This document shows positions 1-13,200 of a DNA stretch of 64,000 bases, one piece after another. Numbering within the stretch: position 1 is the stretch's first letter; every line of letters starts with the position of its first letter. This stretch comes from Corticium candelabrum (taxonomy: Eukaryota; Porifera; Homoscleromorpha; Homosclerophorida; Plakinidae), in NCBI RefSeq assembly GCF_963422355.1, contig NC_085085.1:12291985-12355984 (forward strand), in the 5' to 3' direction. The position numbers and the translations under genes were made by a program. Below the pieces are notes generated by a model. That model was not told where the DNA came from. It did not search any database and saw only the letters and a list, made by a program, of their open reading frames with translations.

Positions 1-12
1 GCTTATGATACA

Positions 13-40
13 GTATATATATATATATATATATATATAC
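13..40. repeat. (TA)n microsatellite
   Basis: Simple TA dinucleotide run in the putative intron upstream of the first visible exon of the cystine-knot-like gene. Confidence 0.9.
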
Positions 41-76
41 AAATAGCGCGAATCTAACGGTATGTTTGTCTGTAAG

Positions 77-1964
77 GACCGAATGGGAAGCCGGTCACCG
101 TCGACGTTGGTCAGTGTGCTGGTTCTTGCACGAGTTCGCAGTTTTATTGGGACTCTAAACCAATCGGTGGCGACGACCGGTACACTGGACAGGAACCGTC
201 GTCGCCTAGCCCGTTGTTTCTCGCCAGTTCGTACTTGACCGGTCGACCGCTCAATTTGTTCTTCGACTCGACGCCCATTCCGATCGACCGCATATTTGGT
301 CACACGATCAAATTACCGTTTAACTGTCGAGACGTAACTCGCATTAAACTCAAGTTTTGCCTCAATGCGTCGAGGAGTTCTCTGACGACTACGGATCACA
401 TCGCAATCTGGGACCCCCAACCGGGCAACGACCTGGCTTTATGGGCGCCGCGCTTGACGACACTGTACGGTCAATGGAATCCGAACGACAACGGCTGCCT
501 CGAGCAAACGTTTTCGGCCGGTGACTTGACGGGGGTTGTTGAATACGTCAACACGTACAGAGAGCTGAACGTTGGCGTGGACGACGATACCGGCGTGAAC
601 TACCTTCAATTGCAAGTATGGTACGACAGATTGCCGAAAGTCTGTCAACCTGCCAAGACGACAAAGGTGAAGGTCGCTCTTGCAACGGGAGTGCAAACCG
701 TCGACAAGATATTGGAGTGCGAGTGTTCTACGAGCAAGGTCGGACCGTGCAGTCGCAAGCCAAAGCCCAAATTGGAGGTCTTCTTTCACAACTCCGTTTT
801 CGAACAGACCGTCGACGTCGGACGGTGCGTCGGCCATTGCAGCTTCGTTTTTGTACCGTGGTGGCCAGCAGAGAAATCGTACGACGTCGTCGTCTTGGCT
901 ACCGATCCTACAAATGCCACAAGGAAAATAAACCAAACAATACTCGGTGAGAATAACTAGGACACACACATTGATTTGAACCCAGAAGTCTATTAATTTG
1001 TCTTGATGCTTCTACAGCTCCACAGAGAGACCTGAAGTGTCAGCCGTACAGAACAAAAGAAGTGACCATCCGTGGACCGAACGGTTCGTATCTTAGCTTA
1101 CATTTCCTAGTGCAATGTGACGTCACGTGCACTGTTTCGACCGTCTTGTTGCTGCAGGACCAATCTGCGTCGAGATGATTGACGAATGCCGATGCAACGA
1201 CAACTGCTATAAAATGGCTCACTTTCAAGAGTTCGTTGAAGTAATTCGACTAAACAACCAACTCACCGCAGAACGACGTCGGGTAAGTCGAATCTCAGAG
1301 CAAATATGACAGAAGCCGGTCTGTATGCTACAGCCGGTACCCATGCACCGCGGTCACGTGGAAACGTTTTGTCCAATAGCAATTTTTCTTAATATTGATT
1401 TGCGAGCGAAGCGAGCGAGTTTTCTCTACGTCATGGGAGCACTCTGAATGTCCGTTGTCTGTGCGTCACTACTCCTACACCCTGGGTGAATCGTTTAGGA
1501 ATTGATAAATTCGAATCGATCTTTCCTAGTTTTGAAGAAGGTAAACATAAATAGCTTACGTCATGTGACGTCATCATTGGAGACGTTTGTATGAAAACTA
1601 TGCTCACTTATGTGCGCTGCATCACCCCTACACCCAGGGGACAGCTGTCGGGTGGGAATGAAATGAGCACGCATTATTACTTTAGTTAGGATGTTATTTC
1701 ATATGGTCGTTTATTGCAAAAATTGTTATGTCAAGACTAAGCGGCGTGTTCTGTTCTCTCTTTTAGATTTTCAACATCGGCAAGTGTGTCGGCGCGTGTA
1801 GCAATGACGGGCGAGACGATGGCGTCATGTATCTGGATGACGACTGTCCTTTCAAGTGCATCCCCACACGATACATCAATCACAAACCGTTCTTGCTACG
1901 CGACGGTACCTTCAAGACGGTGTCCGAAATCAGTGATTGCGATTGTTCACAAGTTGGCAGATAG
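77..1964 (+). CDS. Secreted cystine-knot-like repeat protein, 3' part (5' end outside window)
   Basis: Exons inferred at 77-946, 1018-1083, 1158-1282 and 1767-1964; they join in frame to about 419 residues and end at TAG 1962-1964. The motif [DN][VI]G[RKQ]C[VA]G.C occurs three times (near 103, 817 and 1776). At least two copies are followed by a CxP element and a closing CxC (ECRC near 1187, DCDC near 1935), and an R-G-P-N-G stretch lies in the middle. This cysteine spacing resembles C-terminal cystine-knot (CTCK) modules of secreted proteins. Between the first two motifs, about 180 residues with paired cysteines look like a beta-sandwich that I do not recognise. Exons starting at 77 and 1158 both begin in phase 1 inside the same Gly-Pro codons, suggesting module duplication by exon. 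No signal peptide is visible because the 5' exons are missing. The extracellular role is inferred from cysteine richness and N-glycosylation sites. Confidence 0.6.
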
Positions 1965-4960
1965 GAAGGCAATGAGTTGCGGTCAGAACGGCTACACTGA
2001 AGTCCTAGACCGTGTTAGATATTAAAGTGGAGACTTAACCTCTTATATCTTCCCTGTATTGTCATTTTAATTGCACTTACAAACTTGAAGTGTTGTGTCT
2101 ACTGAGCATGCGCATAGCTTGAAGTACTGGTAGACATGTGTGGCTTTAGTTTGTGCTGTACGATATCGATGTCTTTTTTCTCAAAATTGATAATACATCC
2201 TTACGTGTTTCTTGTCAACAAGAATTACTCGTTTGGAACAATTGCAAGACATGCATGCACGTGATGCAGAGCGGTGGCGTTTCTCAAAGAGTTTCCTGGA
2301 AGGCCATGAACGCCTAGCTCTTCTTGGCTGTACGCTAGCTCTACGTCAGGCACGTGCGTGACAAGCTTTTGCTACGTATGGTGAAAGTCGTCACCCTTTT
2401 CTTTACAATAGATGATCTCTTAATAGGTTTAATTGTTCTGTAAGCATTCAGGCTCTGTTCTAGTCTATAGTCAAGGTCAATAATCAAGTGGTCCTACCAT
2501 GATGCACGCATGTTAACTTACAGTATGTTAGTTGCAACAGTTCAGTTGGACAGAATATTTAACTGGTACATTTGTTCAGACAATGTCTGAGTACGTATGC
2601 GCCTGATTTCGATTTCGTGCGCCTTTGTGTTTGTTGTTGTTGCTGTTGTTGTTGTTGCTGCTGTTGTTGTTATTATTATTGTTATTTTTGTTGTTCCTCT
2701 CCTCTTCCTCTTGTTCTCTCTCTCCCTCTTCTCTATTAAGACTAAGCGGTGCCCTTGCCAGGGAAGCACGCAGCTTGCTATGCCGTGTGTACGTACGTAT
2801 ACTGATGTGTGCCAGTGTTAGTGCGTTGTTAGTGTGAGAACTCCATTCCACATTAAGTCTTGCAACCCGCTTCCACTGTGACATCTGCAGACGAGTTTGA
2901 AGCTTACGATGCAACCTCCAGTGATGAGTTTATCGTACTCTAGGTTCTATCTCTAGAGGTAAATTCACTGGTTCATAGTATGCTTTGTATATCATTAGTG
3001 ATCGAAACGAAATAGCTTTGTGAGCGATTTAGTACAGTCTGAAATAACTTTACATCTTGCTTCGATGCTGTACATAGTTCTGTTTGAGCGGTATGCTCAC
3101 ATCCGGGAGTCTGTAATGCGGTATCGTGTTACACTACACGCCGTACCGCGGTACGCTCCACATCCAGGAATCTGTAATGCGATATTATACTGTCGTCGTT
3201 TCAACTTTGGGTCAGTAGGCTCAGTAGTGTACGAATCATGTAGAAGTCTTATGTCATCAACAGGACTACTCGCAATGTGGCAAATGCGATCTCTATCCCG
3301 TACTTCATTACCTCCGACTCTAGGAAAGTCAGCTGCGCTGATTTAAGACTTGCCGTGATATTGTTCTTATGCCTTGCCTTGTTTATGGGACCAAGTTTGG
3401 CTCTTACTCTCGGTTTGCTGCTGCTGTGATTTTGCGTAGGCGTGGTCACAGTCAGATTATTCTTTCTGCAGGTTACCGTTTCCATGGTGATGAGGCAATT
3501 GAAGTTTAGGATTTGTGGCCTCAGACAAAAGAGAAAGGTAATTTATTATTATATATTCTAGTCATCAGTTTGACAATTGCAAGGTTTTCAGAGCTTGACT
3601 GTTTGTTGAGAACTCCCGTGAATTAATTAATTAATGGTCCTGGCTAGCCAATATCCCTAGAATTTCTGCGTAGAGATAGTATTGTGACAAAATTTAAATA
3701 GTTATATTCACAAACGTTTCCATAAATGACATATAAATCAAAATGTCTCCAAAAACTTTGCAATCCTCTCGAAATAATGTTTGGTGTGAGAGTTATTGCT
3801 GTCCAGCTGGTTCCTTGTTCTTGTGTTTCACATACTTTTACTGTAACATCTGTCATTGATTTGCTCTTGAGAAGGCTACATCCAACTGGCATTAGGCAAA
3901 CACAGGCTGACCATATAATAGCAACTTGATCTCTTGAGCATTTGTTCTTGGACCTTGTTACAGGACATGTATAGGAGATCTTGTGGGGTAGTCGGTCCGG
4001 TCCTTTAGGAACTCTATGATGTCTCTGTATTTGGAGGCCCTCCGTCCTCTCTTACTAACACTGCTGCAACTTCTTCATGGGTTGGCTCATTGTATTGACA
4101 GCAGTCACGTCCGTGGTTAGAGAGCAGTCTCACTTCGTTTTGTTCAGTGTTCGTTGTCCGTGCATGCAGTTCTTCGGTCAACTTCCGTTAGCAGACTCGT
4201 CAGCTGTTGCAACTTCCGTTAGACTTATGCTTATCTACGTATGGCGTGGAATTGACCTTGGAAGTGGAAGTGACGTTTACAAGAGGCGTGGAATTTAACC
4301 TTTTTCAAGTATTACGTAGAAAACATTATGGAGAATCTATATACAGCTGACACCTACAGCTGACGTCTAGAGAGCCTCCTAGTGGAAGTTGCACTACAGC
4401 TGACGACGCTTCAATATCAAAGCAGCAGAGGTGTTCAGCACAGCGAACGGAACTTCCACTACAGTGAGTCCTCGAGAGCGGTCACAGGTCAGTTGAGTTT
4501 TAGCGCATGTGCATGCTGCCCAGTCGAAATCAAACTCGTCTGGCACAGTCGCGCGCCGATCCGTCTATCCAATAGGTTGCTAGCTCGGCGTGCGGACTAA
4601 TACTGCATGCAACACAAGATAACTAATTGTCCAAAAGTTGGCGCAAAGACTAACTGTAGACAGTTGATATAACATACGCATCTAATGAAACTTTTGATGT
4701 GCTGTACGGTCAAGAGTCTAATTCAAATGTGTTGAAGACTTTTCATACTCTAGTCTACTATACCAACTGTAGAAATGAACTGGCACTGTTGCTTGCTCCA
4801 CACTTTGTAATGGCAGAGTGTGCATGGTTTCAACTTTCATACCATATTGTGTTAGCCTGTCAATTGCCTCTGATACCAACAGAAGCGCATTTTTGTTTGA
4901 AGGTCCGACAAAATTTTTCAGGCATTTTATCTAGCGTGTAGCAGCATTGCATATGACATA
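1965..4960. other. Intergenic, no supportable gene
   Basis: About 3 kb with only short, low-quality frames. It holds a (GTT)n tract, a degenerate near-repeat around 3098-3125 and 3158-3185 (CCA/CTCACATCC.GGA.TCTGTAATGCG), and several CTTCCGTTAG/CAGCTGACG-type short repeats at 4180-4440. I see no domain, RNA gene or long open frame. Confidence 0.6.
2630..2695. repeat. (GTT)n-rich low-complexity tract
   Basis: Imperfect GTT/GCT/ATT trinucleotide repeats. They produce poly-Leu/Val or poly-Asn frames that are not real proteins. Confidence 0.85.
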
Positions 4961-5089
4961 GATGTATTTGAATATAATATTAATATCAACAGTTGCGGTT
5001 CCAAAGGGTAATTTTTCTCCCCGCCCTCTTACGCGCTTCTCCCGCTCACGTGCAAAAAGCGGTCTGGCACCTTTGCTACGGCTGTACCG

Positions 5090-5569
5090 TTGGGGGTGCA
5101 AATTTGGGCTCCATTGCCAATTCGACCGGCAACACTGTTCTTGCTTGTCCCGTCTGACAGAAACGGGCCCGTTCCAAGACGGCAAACAATCCTAGACATT
5201 TCAACTGTGCAATTAACTTGCCCAGGATTGGGCTTGTGGGGCTGTACACAACTAAATTTTAGGGTCGGCCGATGGACTGACATGCGTGTTATACGTATGA
5301 CGCACAGTCGTACGGTAGGTACGCGGTTCGAGTTTTGGTTAAAAGGAAACGACATCAGACACGACCCGGATAACCACACTACGCGCACCAAATACCACAA
5401 ACGACACCACATAAACGACTATCGGACGTGTGCGTTCGTTCATGAGTTCGTAACTTCATTGGTTTTTGTGCCCCGTCGTGTATTTGTGGGCGCTGAACAG
5501 GCAGGCACCGCATGCTTTGGGGAGGCCAGCATTGTCACTAACGGAAAGTGTCCGGGCACTGTCTTGTAA
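5090..5569 (+). other. Unassigned 159-codon open frame, doubtful gene
   Basis: This frame lies in a locally GC-richer stretch and ends at TAA 5567-5569. The translation shows no domain, signal peptide or repeat that I recognise. An overlapping 127-codon frame runs antisense at 5029-5412. Both could be chance frames or remnants of a mobile element. I list it only because it is the longest open frame between the first two genes; the flanks 4961-5089 and 5570-5970 show nothing else. Confidence 0.15.
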
Positions 5570-5979
5570 CTAGACAATTTGCATCAAACATCCGTCATGG
5601 CTTCTTGGATGTATAATGTAACAAGCGGCTCTGACTATGCTTCCAATAGAATTCATGCATGTTTGCTTATCAAACAGTGCAGTTGCATGTCTACCGATCA
5701 ATTATTATGTGAAAACAAGCGTGCGGGAAGTGTGTACTGGTGGTAGTTCTGCCTTACCGTCAGTCGACCACTAAAACCCCCAAACAAAGGATCCGAATAC
5801 GGATGCCGTCTAGACCGGCTGATGAAACATTTAACAGTTTTGAACCAGGCTTCCCTGCACCGACGCGTATACGTAAGCTAGATGAGAAAAGTTTTGTTCT
5901 TTCTAGTTATTTCTGGAAGGTGAGCTGAGGGTCTCATTCTTTATGGTTTCTATGACGATCAAAGACCGAAGAGCGCACA

Positions 5980-5986
5980 GTATTTA
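5980..5986 (+). promoter_or_regulatory. Possible TATA-like box of the serine protease gene
   Basis: TATTTAA lies 88 bp before the start codon of the protease gene, a spacing that leaves room for a transcription start and a short 5' UTR. This is a position and sequence match only. Confidence 0.3.
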
Positions 5987-6073
5987 AGACCAGATACAAG
6001 GCAGCGATCAACAGTTAGCGGTTGTGTGGTTGCATACATGCAGTATCGTCTACGGTTACCACAGTGATCTAGT

Positions 6074-7334
6074 ATGCGACTTCAAAACATGCAGTTTGTT
6101 TTGCGACTGGTTCTAACGTGTGTGTGTTCATGTTGGATAAGTGCTGTTCCCATTCCACAACAAGGTAGGGTTGTTGCTCTCTTCTTCTCAATGATAGATC
6201 GATTGTGTAGAGCAGTGTGATGCCCGTTCTCTAGATGTTTATGCGGTATCTACGTCCATCGCCGTTGAACAAGTCGATGACTCTCCAAGTTCACAGACGA
6301 CACAAAATCAAGATGTCGTCGCATCTACCTCTCAACCTGATCCCACACAGTCGAGTATTTCTGTGAATTACCAAGAATCACAATCATTAAATACGCCACA
6401 CCGTCTCTCTCATGCACGTTTATGGCCAACAATCAAATCACCAGTACGCCCTACCGCACCGCTGCCGTTCGTGGAAGTACGTAACCAGAGTTTGAGAGAG
6501 AGGAGGAACGTACCGCTGGATGAAACGACAAACCAGGAAAGTGGCGGCACGAGAAACGAACGTGAAGTCGACTCGACATGCAGTGGCAACATGACTACAC
6601 CGTGGCAGGTTGGCCTGATGATGGAGACGACGGATAACAACGAGAAAGAGAGACAGTGTGGTGGCGTGTTGATCCACAAACATTGGGTTTTGACTGCAGC
6701 ACATTGTGTTGTAAACACAATTAGAACATTCGTCAGCATCGGATCCACAAACTATCTGGCCGGATTTCTTGGCACAGAAGGACAGAAGACGACAGTCAAT
6801 GACACGATCATACACGAACACTACAGACCGGCAGATAAAGACAATAGAATACCCAAACACGACATCGCTCTTCTGCGTCTATCACAAGACGTGGTACTTG
6901 GTCGTCATGTGGCTGTCGCACAGATTCCTCCGCGTAACAGTTCTCTTACAAAAGGTGGCACATCAATGATTATTTCGGGTTGGGGAAGAACCAGAGACAA
7001 CCCACTCTTTCGTGAACGGCTGCGATGCGCCCTCGTTCCTGTTGTTGCGCACGACGATTGCGTTGCCGCGTACAAAAACTTAGAAAAACCAGTGAATATC
7101 CGACAGAGTCAAATGTGTACTAGCTATTCGTCTAGTGGAGATGGTCCTTGTAACGGAGACAGTGGGGGTGGGTTGGTTCATCGTGGATCCGACGAACAGA
7201 AGACTGTCGTTGGAATCATTAGCTGGTCAAAGGGATGCGGCGAGCACTATACTGTTTACACAAACGTGCAGAAGTACAGACCGTGGTTGTTGAGAAATGT
7301 TCCCGAACTGACAAGAAAACATCCGGAAGACTAG
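6074..7334 (+). CDS. Secreted trypsin-fold (S1 family) serine protease with atypical pocket
   Basis: Exons 6074-6164 and 6235-7334 join in phase 1 to 396 codons. Residues 1-25 form a hydrophobic signal peptide. Residues 31-150 are a Ser/Thr/Gln-rich linker, and the chymotrypsin-fold domain covers about 155-385. The triad is intact: His187 in LTAAHC, Asp240 in DIALL, Ser340 in GDSGG. Three features are odd. The domain enters at TPWQVGL with no upstream R-IVGG site, so canonical zymogen activation is not encoded. The S1-pocket base equivalent to trypsin Asp189 reads Gly (GDGPCNGDSGG), which excludes trypsin-like Arg/Lys specificity by family rules. The residues equivalent to 216 and 226 read Ser and Thr, and GDSGGP is GDSGGG. 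It may be an elastase/chymotrypsin-like enzyme, a protease activated differently, or one with low activity. The ATG is chosen because it gives the signal peptide. Confidence 0.88.
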
Positions 7335-7896
7335 GATAAACTCAATTTTTAGTATTTCATACAATCTTTTACAGTATTTAAAACAAACACATGTATAGTC
7401 TGACTGTTTATACGTCATATTATAGATTTTGTTTTCTATAGAGAGTTAATTAATTAAAGCCTGTAAATTGACAACAGCTGGACGAGGAATGTTTTCACGG
7501 GTGTATTTGTTCAGACAATGCGAATGCCCAGGAAGACACGATTTAATGGTCAACTAGTCTACTCAACGACGATAACAAGAAGAGACGCTTTCTCGGGCAT
7601 TGACAGTGTATAGGCCTGATTCCGATCTCGATCGGTGCTTTTGTTGTTGTGTGTGCGTGCGTGTGTGTACTTGAAAACTGTGGGTCTTGGTGTCGAGTCC
7701 CCGAGCTGCGCCAGTGCCCATGACTCTGGCCAAGCTCCAGATGGATTGTAGCGCTGGCCTAAGCCTCCACGTAGCGCATGGAGGCCCTAGCTGTCTCTAG
7801 AGGCAGGGGAAGCTATCTTCACAACTGACCTTAAGGTCCACGTCGAACGACGTGTGAAGGGCTTAATTAACATTTTGTTCATTTGTGCGTGCGTGC

Positions 7897-7977
<81 letters not shown>

Positions 7978-9000
7978 GAAAAGTTTTAAATAAGACGAAA
8001 ATCCTGCGCGAGGTGTGCTGCTGGTGAGTCGACCGTCTCGCTACGGCACTATTTGCTCAGTCCAACATGCCTGGCCCTCTACCCAAAAAACTACCCAAAA
8101 TCTTGCTTCTAGCGGTGAAAAGCCCGACACTAATCACAAGATCAATACAATAAATGAGACAAGAAACGTTAATATCCATCAACATACTACATACATTATT
8201 TGCAAATGTTTAGTCAAAAGAACAACCAAGTCGTGAATGTCGTGAGTGTGCATGACTTCGGAGTACTGCATGTACGTACCGTCTCGGTACCAAACAAAAT
8301 ACATATTATTTTATGTATATATGATAATGAACAGAGACACGCAATAAGTATGATATATACTGTACAAGCTTCTACGCTCACTGCAGGGCGGTAGGAGCCG
8401 GTCCGGCTGCATGGCCGGACCACTTTTTCTAGAGTGAACTCTCGCCAGAGGCCCACACTTTCAGGACCGTAGGAAACCTGTCCAGTCGATTTGCATTTGT
8501 ACAGACCATCTTTCAGAAGTATTACCGACAGATTGTCCAAAAATTGCGGTTGAAAATATAGGCAATTAAATAACTAATATATGTATACTCAAAACAAAAG
8601 AGCACCTTGAGTTAATTAATTGCCATTTACTTACGGTGCCCTGACGTCATTGCGTAGCCACGTAGTACAGTAATTGTTGGTAATTATTCAAGAGACATAT
8701 GTGCAATAGGTTAGTATACAACAGCATGCTGGAAGACTGCACTCTTTGACCACACCCTCTTAGCGTGCGTTATGCTGGACCACTTTTGAAATACTTCTTC
8801 CTACGGGCCTGGTTCCAGATGGTGTGCATGAATAGATACGAGTCATAGCTATGGAGTGAGACACTCAATGCGTCTATTATGCTAACTGTTAAGCGGACCC
8901 CAGCTTAGAACCCAACGTGTTGCACAAATTTCACCAACTATGAGAGTACTCATTACAATGATCAATCGAACTATTTGTTTAATAAATAGATAGTTACTAA
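7335..9000. other. Intergenic, repeats only
   Basis: No coding signal. Contents: a GC-rich segment at about 7680-7860 immediately before a (TG)n tract (possibly a short interspersed element), a small perfect palindrome near 8401-8424 (GGTCCGGC/GGCCGGACC arms), and AT-rich unique DNA. This region separates the convergent protease and MUL1 3' ends. Confidence 0.6.
7885..7977. repeat. (TG)n microsatellite
   Basis: About 90 bp of TG/TGCG repeats directly after the GC-rich 7680-7860 segment. Confidence 0.95.
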
Positions 9001-9130
9001 GTCAAATGTGTTCTCACACTGGGATACGCCCATTGAAACAAACATATATATATATGTTTGTTTCAAAGGGCGTATCCCAGTATGAGATGTTTGTTTCAAT
9101 GGACGTATCCCAGTATGAGAACACTTTTGA
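9001..9130. mobile_element. Short foldback element (MITE-like)
   Basis: The ends 9001-9036 and 9093-9130 are inverted copies (GTCAAA.GTGTTCTCA.ACTGGGATACG...). A further inverted copy of the inner arm (9057-9087) gives three copies of the TGTTTGTTTCAA.GG.CGTATCCCAG.ATGAG motif in 130 bp. The centre is a (TA)n palindrome. No coding capacity; probably a non-autonomous DNA transposon. Confidence 0.6.
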
Positions 9131-9226
9131 CTACTCGGGAGTGAGAGCATATACTTTCATTGATGACAATTTTTTCAAATTTCAATGCAAAATATTTGAA
9201 TCAAACAATGGTAAACAAGTCAAAAC

Positions 9227-10169
9227 CTAAGTATGGCTAGACGCAAAAACAGGAACAAATCTCTCGATTTCTGAACGACAAAGAGGGCAGCGAGACAATG
9301 AGGTGACACACGAACTACAAGAACAGAGGTGACCACAGTTGAGTAGTACAACGTCGGGGGTATTTTCCCAGCACACTACACACGTTGTAGGTTGATCCGG
9401 CCGAGTTGCATCATTCCCGTGCTCTCTACCTTCTTGTCTGCGAAGCTCGGCTTGACGATGTGCAAACTCGGTCGCCTCCCGACGACTACGTTGTCGTTGC
9501 CGCCACGACATCCACCAGCGATACAATCGAAACAAAAGACAAGCTCCTCCAACAAGAGCACAGATATAGAAGAGAACTTTCCAACCCTTGGCTCCAGCTC
9601 TCTGGCTCGTTATGAGCTCTTCCACACTACGCTCAGTAAGGAAAAACGGCAGTCTACCTCCTGGAGCACAAAGTGTGACTTTGCCATCCCTCACACTGAG
9701 TTCTCCTATGCCCGTAAGAACAACGCCGACAGGTAAAGCGGATTCGATCTCCTGGTAGCCCATCAGCTTTTCTCCTACTAGATAGTCTGTCACTATACCA
9801 ACAGTGTTTGTATTTTGTACTGGTTCGAAACGTTCTCGAATCTGATACATTGGCAGCTCTCGAGCATCGCGTGGTGATTTGACCTTTACTCCATTGGCAT
9901 CGTACTTCGACGATGCACACCCATGCAGAGCTAGTGGTACTTCATGAACAATATTACTGACCGTATTTGTTCTCGAGTGCCTGCAAATAAATAAGCAAAC
10001 GCACACATAATCAATTAATTAAAATTACCAAATAAAATTGTGACGCTTTCTAGCTCATAAACAGTCATTTACATTACAATACAGCGTAAATCTGTTATGT
10101 ATACACTTGGCACTAGACCATGGGTACTAAACGACAGAATACACAGTTGTGTCTTAATTAGAGACGACG

Positions 10170-10200
<31 letters not shown>

Positions 10201-13200
10201 TGACTAATGTTAATAACAATCAACATCATGACCAACAACAAAGTCCAGGCTTCTCAACCGCTTCTATACTAGACATTTCTAGATACAGAACGACTCAAAA
10301 ACCATTGTATGGTTTTAGGAAAGTTTTAGCACAGTTTTTTATTTGGGACTAATTTTAGTTGTATTTACGTTAGGTATTCCTGTGTGACCATCGCAATAAT
10401 AAGTTGTCTTTTGAACAGACATAGTTAATTAATGTGCTTTCTACTTGACATAGTTTCTTTTTAATTACTGGGGCGAGCCTTGGCGAGACCCTTCCTATGT
10501 GCACTGTACTGTGTTGAGATGTGTGTGATGGTACGTAGTGCCACCGACCGGAAATAACGTTGATTAGAGCCAATCACAGACATCACGCTTTATGATGTCA
10601 CAATGCAGGTGTAAGTGTAATAGCTGTACGGCTCTCCAGGTTGCTTCGCACCAGTCGCACAGGACTAATACGAGAATGTGCAAACAGGCTCGAGCTTCTA
10701 GAGATGGCCAAAAATGCAACTAAATGTGAGAACACGTCGCTTTTACAAAGAAATATACGTTAGCGCTTTAGCCACGTTCTCTGCGATGTACAAACGCGCG
10801 TGTCCACATCCAGCTGTGAATGAACTACTCGTAGCTTGATTTGAAGCAGATAAATTTACAGGTAAATTTCTTTGCTAGAGTATCTACGAACGGTATGAGC
10901 ATAAACACAACAAAGTGGTTTGCATTCTGCATTGCGAAGGTGTACGAATCGGTTTGTGTCTACATTGTTCTTAGTTGACACATCAAGAGAGGAAGATGTT
11001 CACAACTGATTGCTGTGCGCCACAGGACTACTACGAGAATGAAGAAGCACTTGAAGTGCAAACCCTCGGCCGGTATGCACCTTGAAGGTAAATTAGTCGC
11101 GCTATGACAAAATTGTATGACAGAATGGTATGATGTGGGTAATAAATAAGAAGCATTATTGAAATGGCAAAGGTCGACCTTGAGGTAAGTCACGTGACTG
11201 GCTGCTACTGTGTACAACGGGTAGCTACGCAGTCCGTCAGCCAACGTCCCGTAGGACCTCCCTTCTATTTTTTACAACCTTCACTCGTCGGTTCTTTGTG
11301 CAGCTTTTGAGGTCGTAACTATGGCCGGTTTTAGGCGTGGCATAGGTACCAGAGCCAAAACAAAATTAGATGTGGGAACGTTACAAATGCAGCTAGATTA
11401 GCTAGGCGTTGTTTCTAAATGCATGTTACAAATGTAGTTGTTTCCAAATGATGGAACAAGCCAAATGTTACAAGTCGGAGAGCCTCGACGCTAGGCCGGC
11501 TGGCAATCTTCGCCTTACATGATGAAGTAACGTGCGTGATCATTGTTCTGTTTGTTGGTGGGAAACCTAAGTTACAAATGGAGACCAAACAAGCAGCTCA
11601 CCACCGATTTTCCAGCTCACAAGAATGTAAAAGTCTCGTTCTTTGTGCAGCTTCTCTAGGCATCTTGTTGTTTGTGCGGCTTCTCTAGCTAGACGTCGCC
11701 TACTGTTGTAATGAGGTGACCCCAGAGCCAAAACAAAACATCAATGTGGGAAAACATGCACGTGCACAAGTAGATTAGCTAGGCGTCTGTTTGCTCTGAC
11801 TTTGGATACCGTAAAACAGAAATGAATAGAGACGCACTAGCGTACTTACAGGTTGGCCGAGCCGCTTTGTCCCACAAACAGATGCTGTCATGGACAATGC
11901 ACGTTCTCCTTCGCGAATTCCCGTCAAATGCCAAATTTCTGTTGAAGACGACACTAGTGATCATTGCAACACCACCACGGCCACTCAGCCACGCACACCC
12001 AAAATTCAAGCTGGCAGACTGCAGAACCACTATGCAGAAACACTGTGGAACAAGCAAAATGTTACAAGTCAGGTACAGCTACACACCTCGCCCTGGTTGT
12101 TGTTGGGGAAACATACACGTACAAATGTATGTGCTAAACCCTTAAAGCAAAGGACTAAACACCATGTACAGGACGGACGCCCGAATTCTCGTTAGCAGCT
12201 ACCAAACAAAGCGAGGTGGAGCCTCATGATGACATCACGTTCGTCTATTGGTCAGTAATGACACCACTTCTCGTCTATTGGTCGGAATAGCTTCATTTGC
12301 ATCTCCGCTAACCAACTATATGTATGGTCGTTGGGTCGTACGTATGGTCATCGAACAACTACTATACCCTCCACCCGGAAATCCGGGCCTCGGGTAATTA
12401 ATGTAAACAGGCTAGAACTCCAAACTACAAAGAAATTTACGTTAGCGCTATACTTAGACATGCATGTTCTCCGCGATGACAAATCACTGTCTCGGATCTG
12501 TCTGTTCTCACTGAAGCTCGCCCCAACAATGCTTTGCATTTTTAACTAGTAGTTGTTGTAGCAAAGTGTTTCTGGTGTCACAAGGTATTTTCTCCGGCCT
12601 CCGGGGGAGCTAGCACGCTAGGTTGAAAACCTCCTCCTCAGGTTGGGTTTAGGTTTAGGTTTAGGGTTAGAGTTAGGGAGCTGCAAAGTAGGCGGGAGCC
12701 CTTACGGGCAGAAATTTTACACTAGGGCTCAAACTCCGGCAGAGGTTTGACCCTAGAGCCTGATCTCCCCGGAGGTCCTGCGAGGGGGGAGATTCTACCC
12801 TGTGACACCGGTGTAACAGCAGATTGGGTACGACTGGATATTGGGTACACATGTACCAGATTTCCTAGGAAAATAAGTACAGCTTTAGGAAATTCAGTAT
12901 GGTCTGTCAGTAGCAGGAAATCTGGTACTCCGTACTAAATATCCTACAGAATCTGGCAGCGACGTTGGTTAGCATACGACTTTTCGAGAATGCACAAAGA
13001 TATCAACTAGCAAACGAGCGATATCGTCCAGAAGCATGCAGCTAGTATACGTTTATGTCCCAGCATAAGTTACCTGGCTGCTACGTTTAATAGAAACAAC
13101 TTGCTGATAGTCGGACTGGCAAGTTTCAGGTAGGCACTCACTCACCGTCACCATACTACATCCGGACTCGATTTCCTAGGCTGAACATATATGTACAAAT

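Noticed and set aside
439-969. 176-codon minus-strand frame
   Set aside because: Antisense shadow of the cystine-knot-like exon, whose plus-strand frame has patterned cysteines and consistent splice phases.
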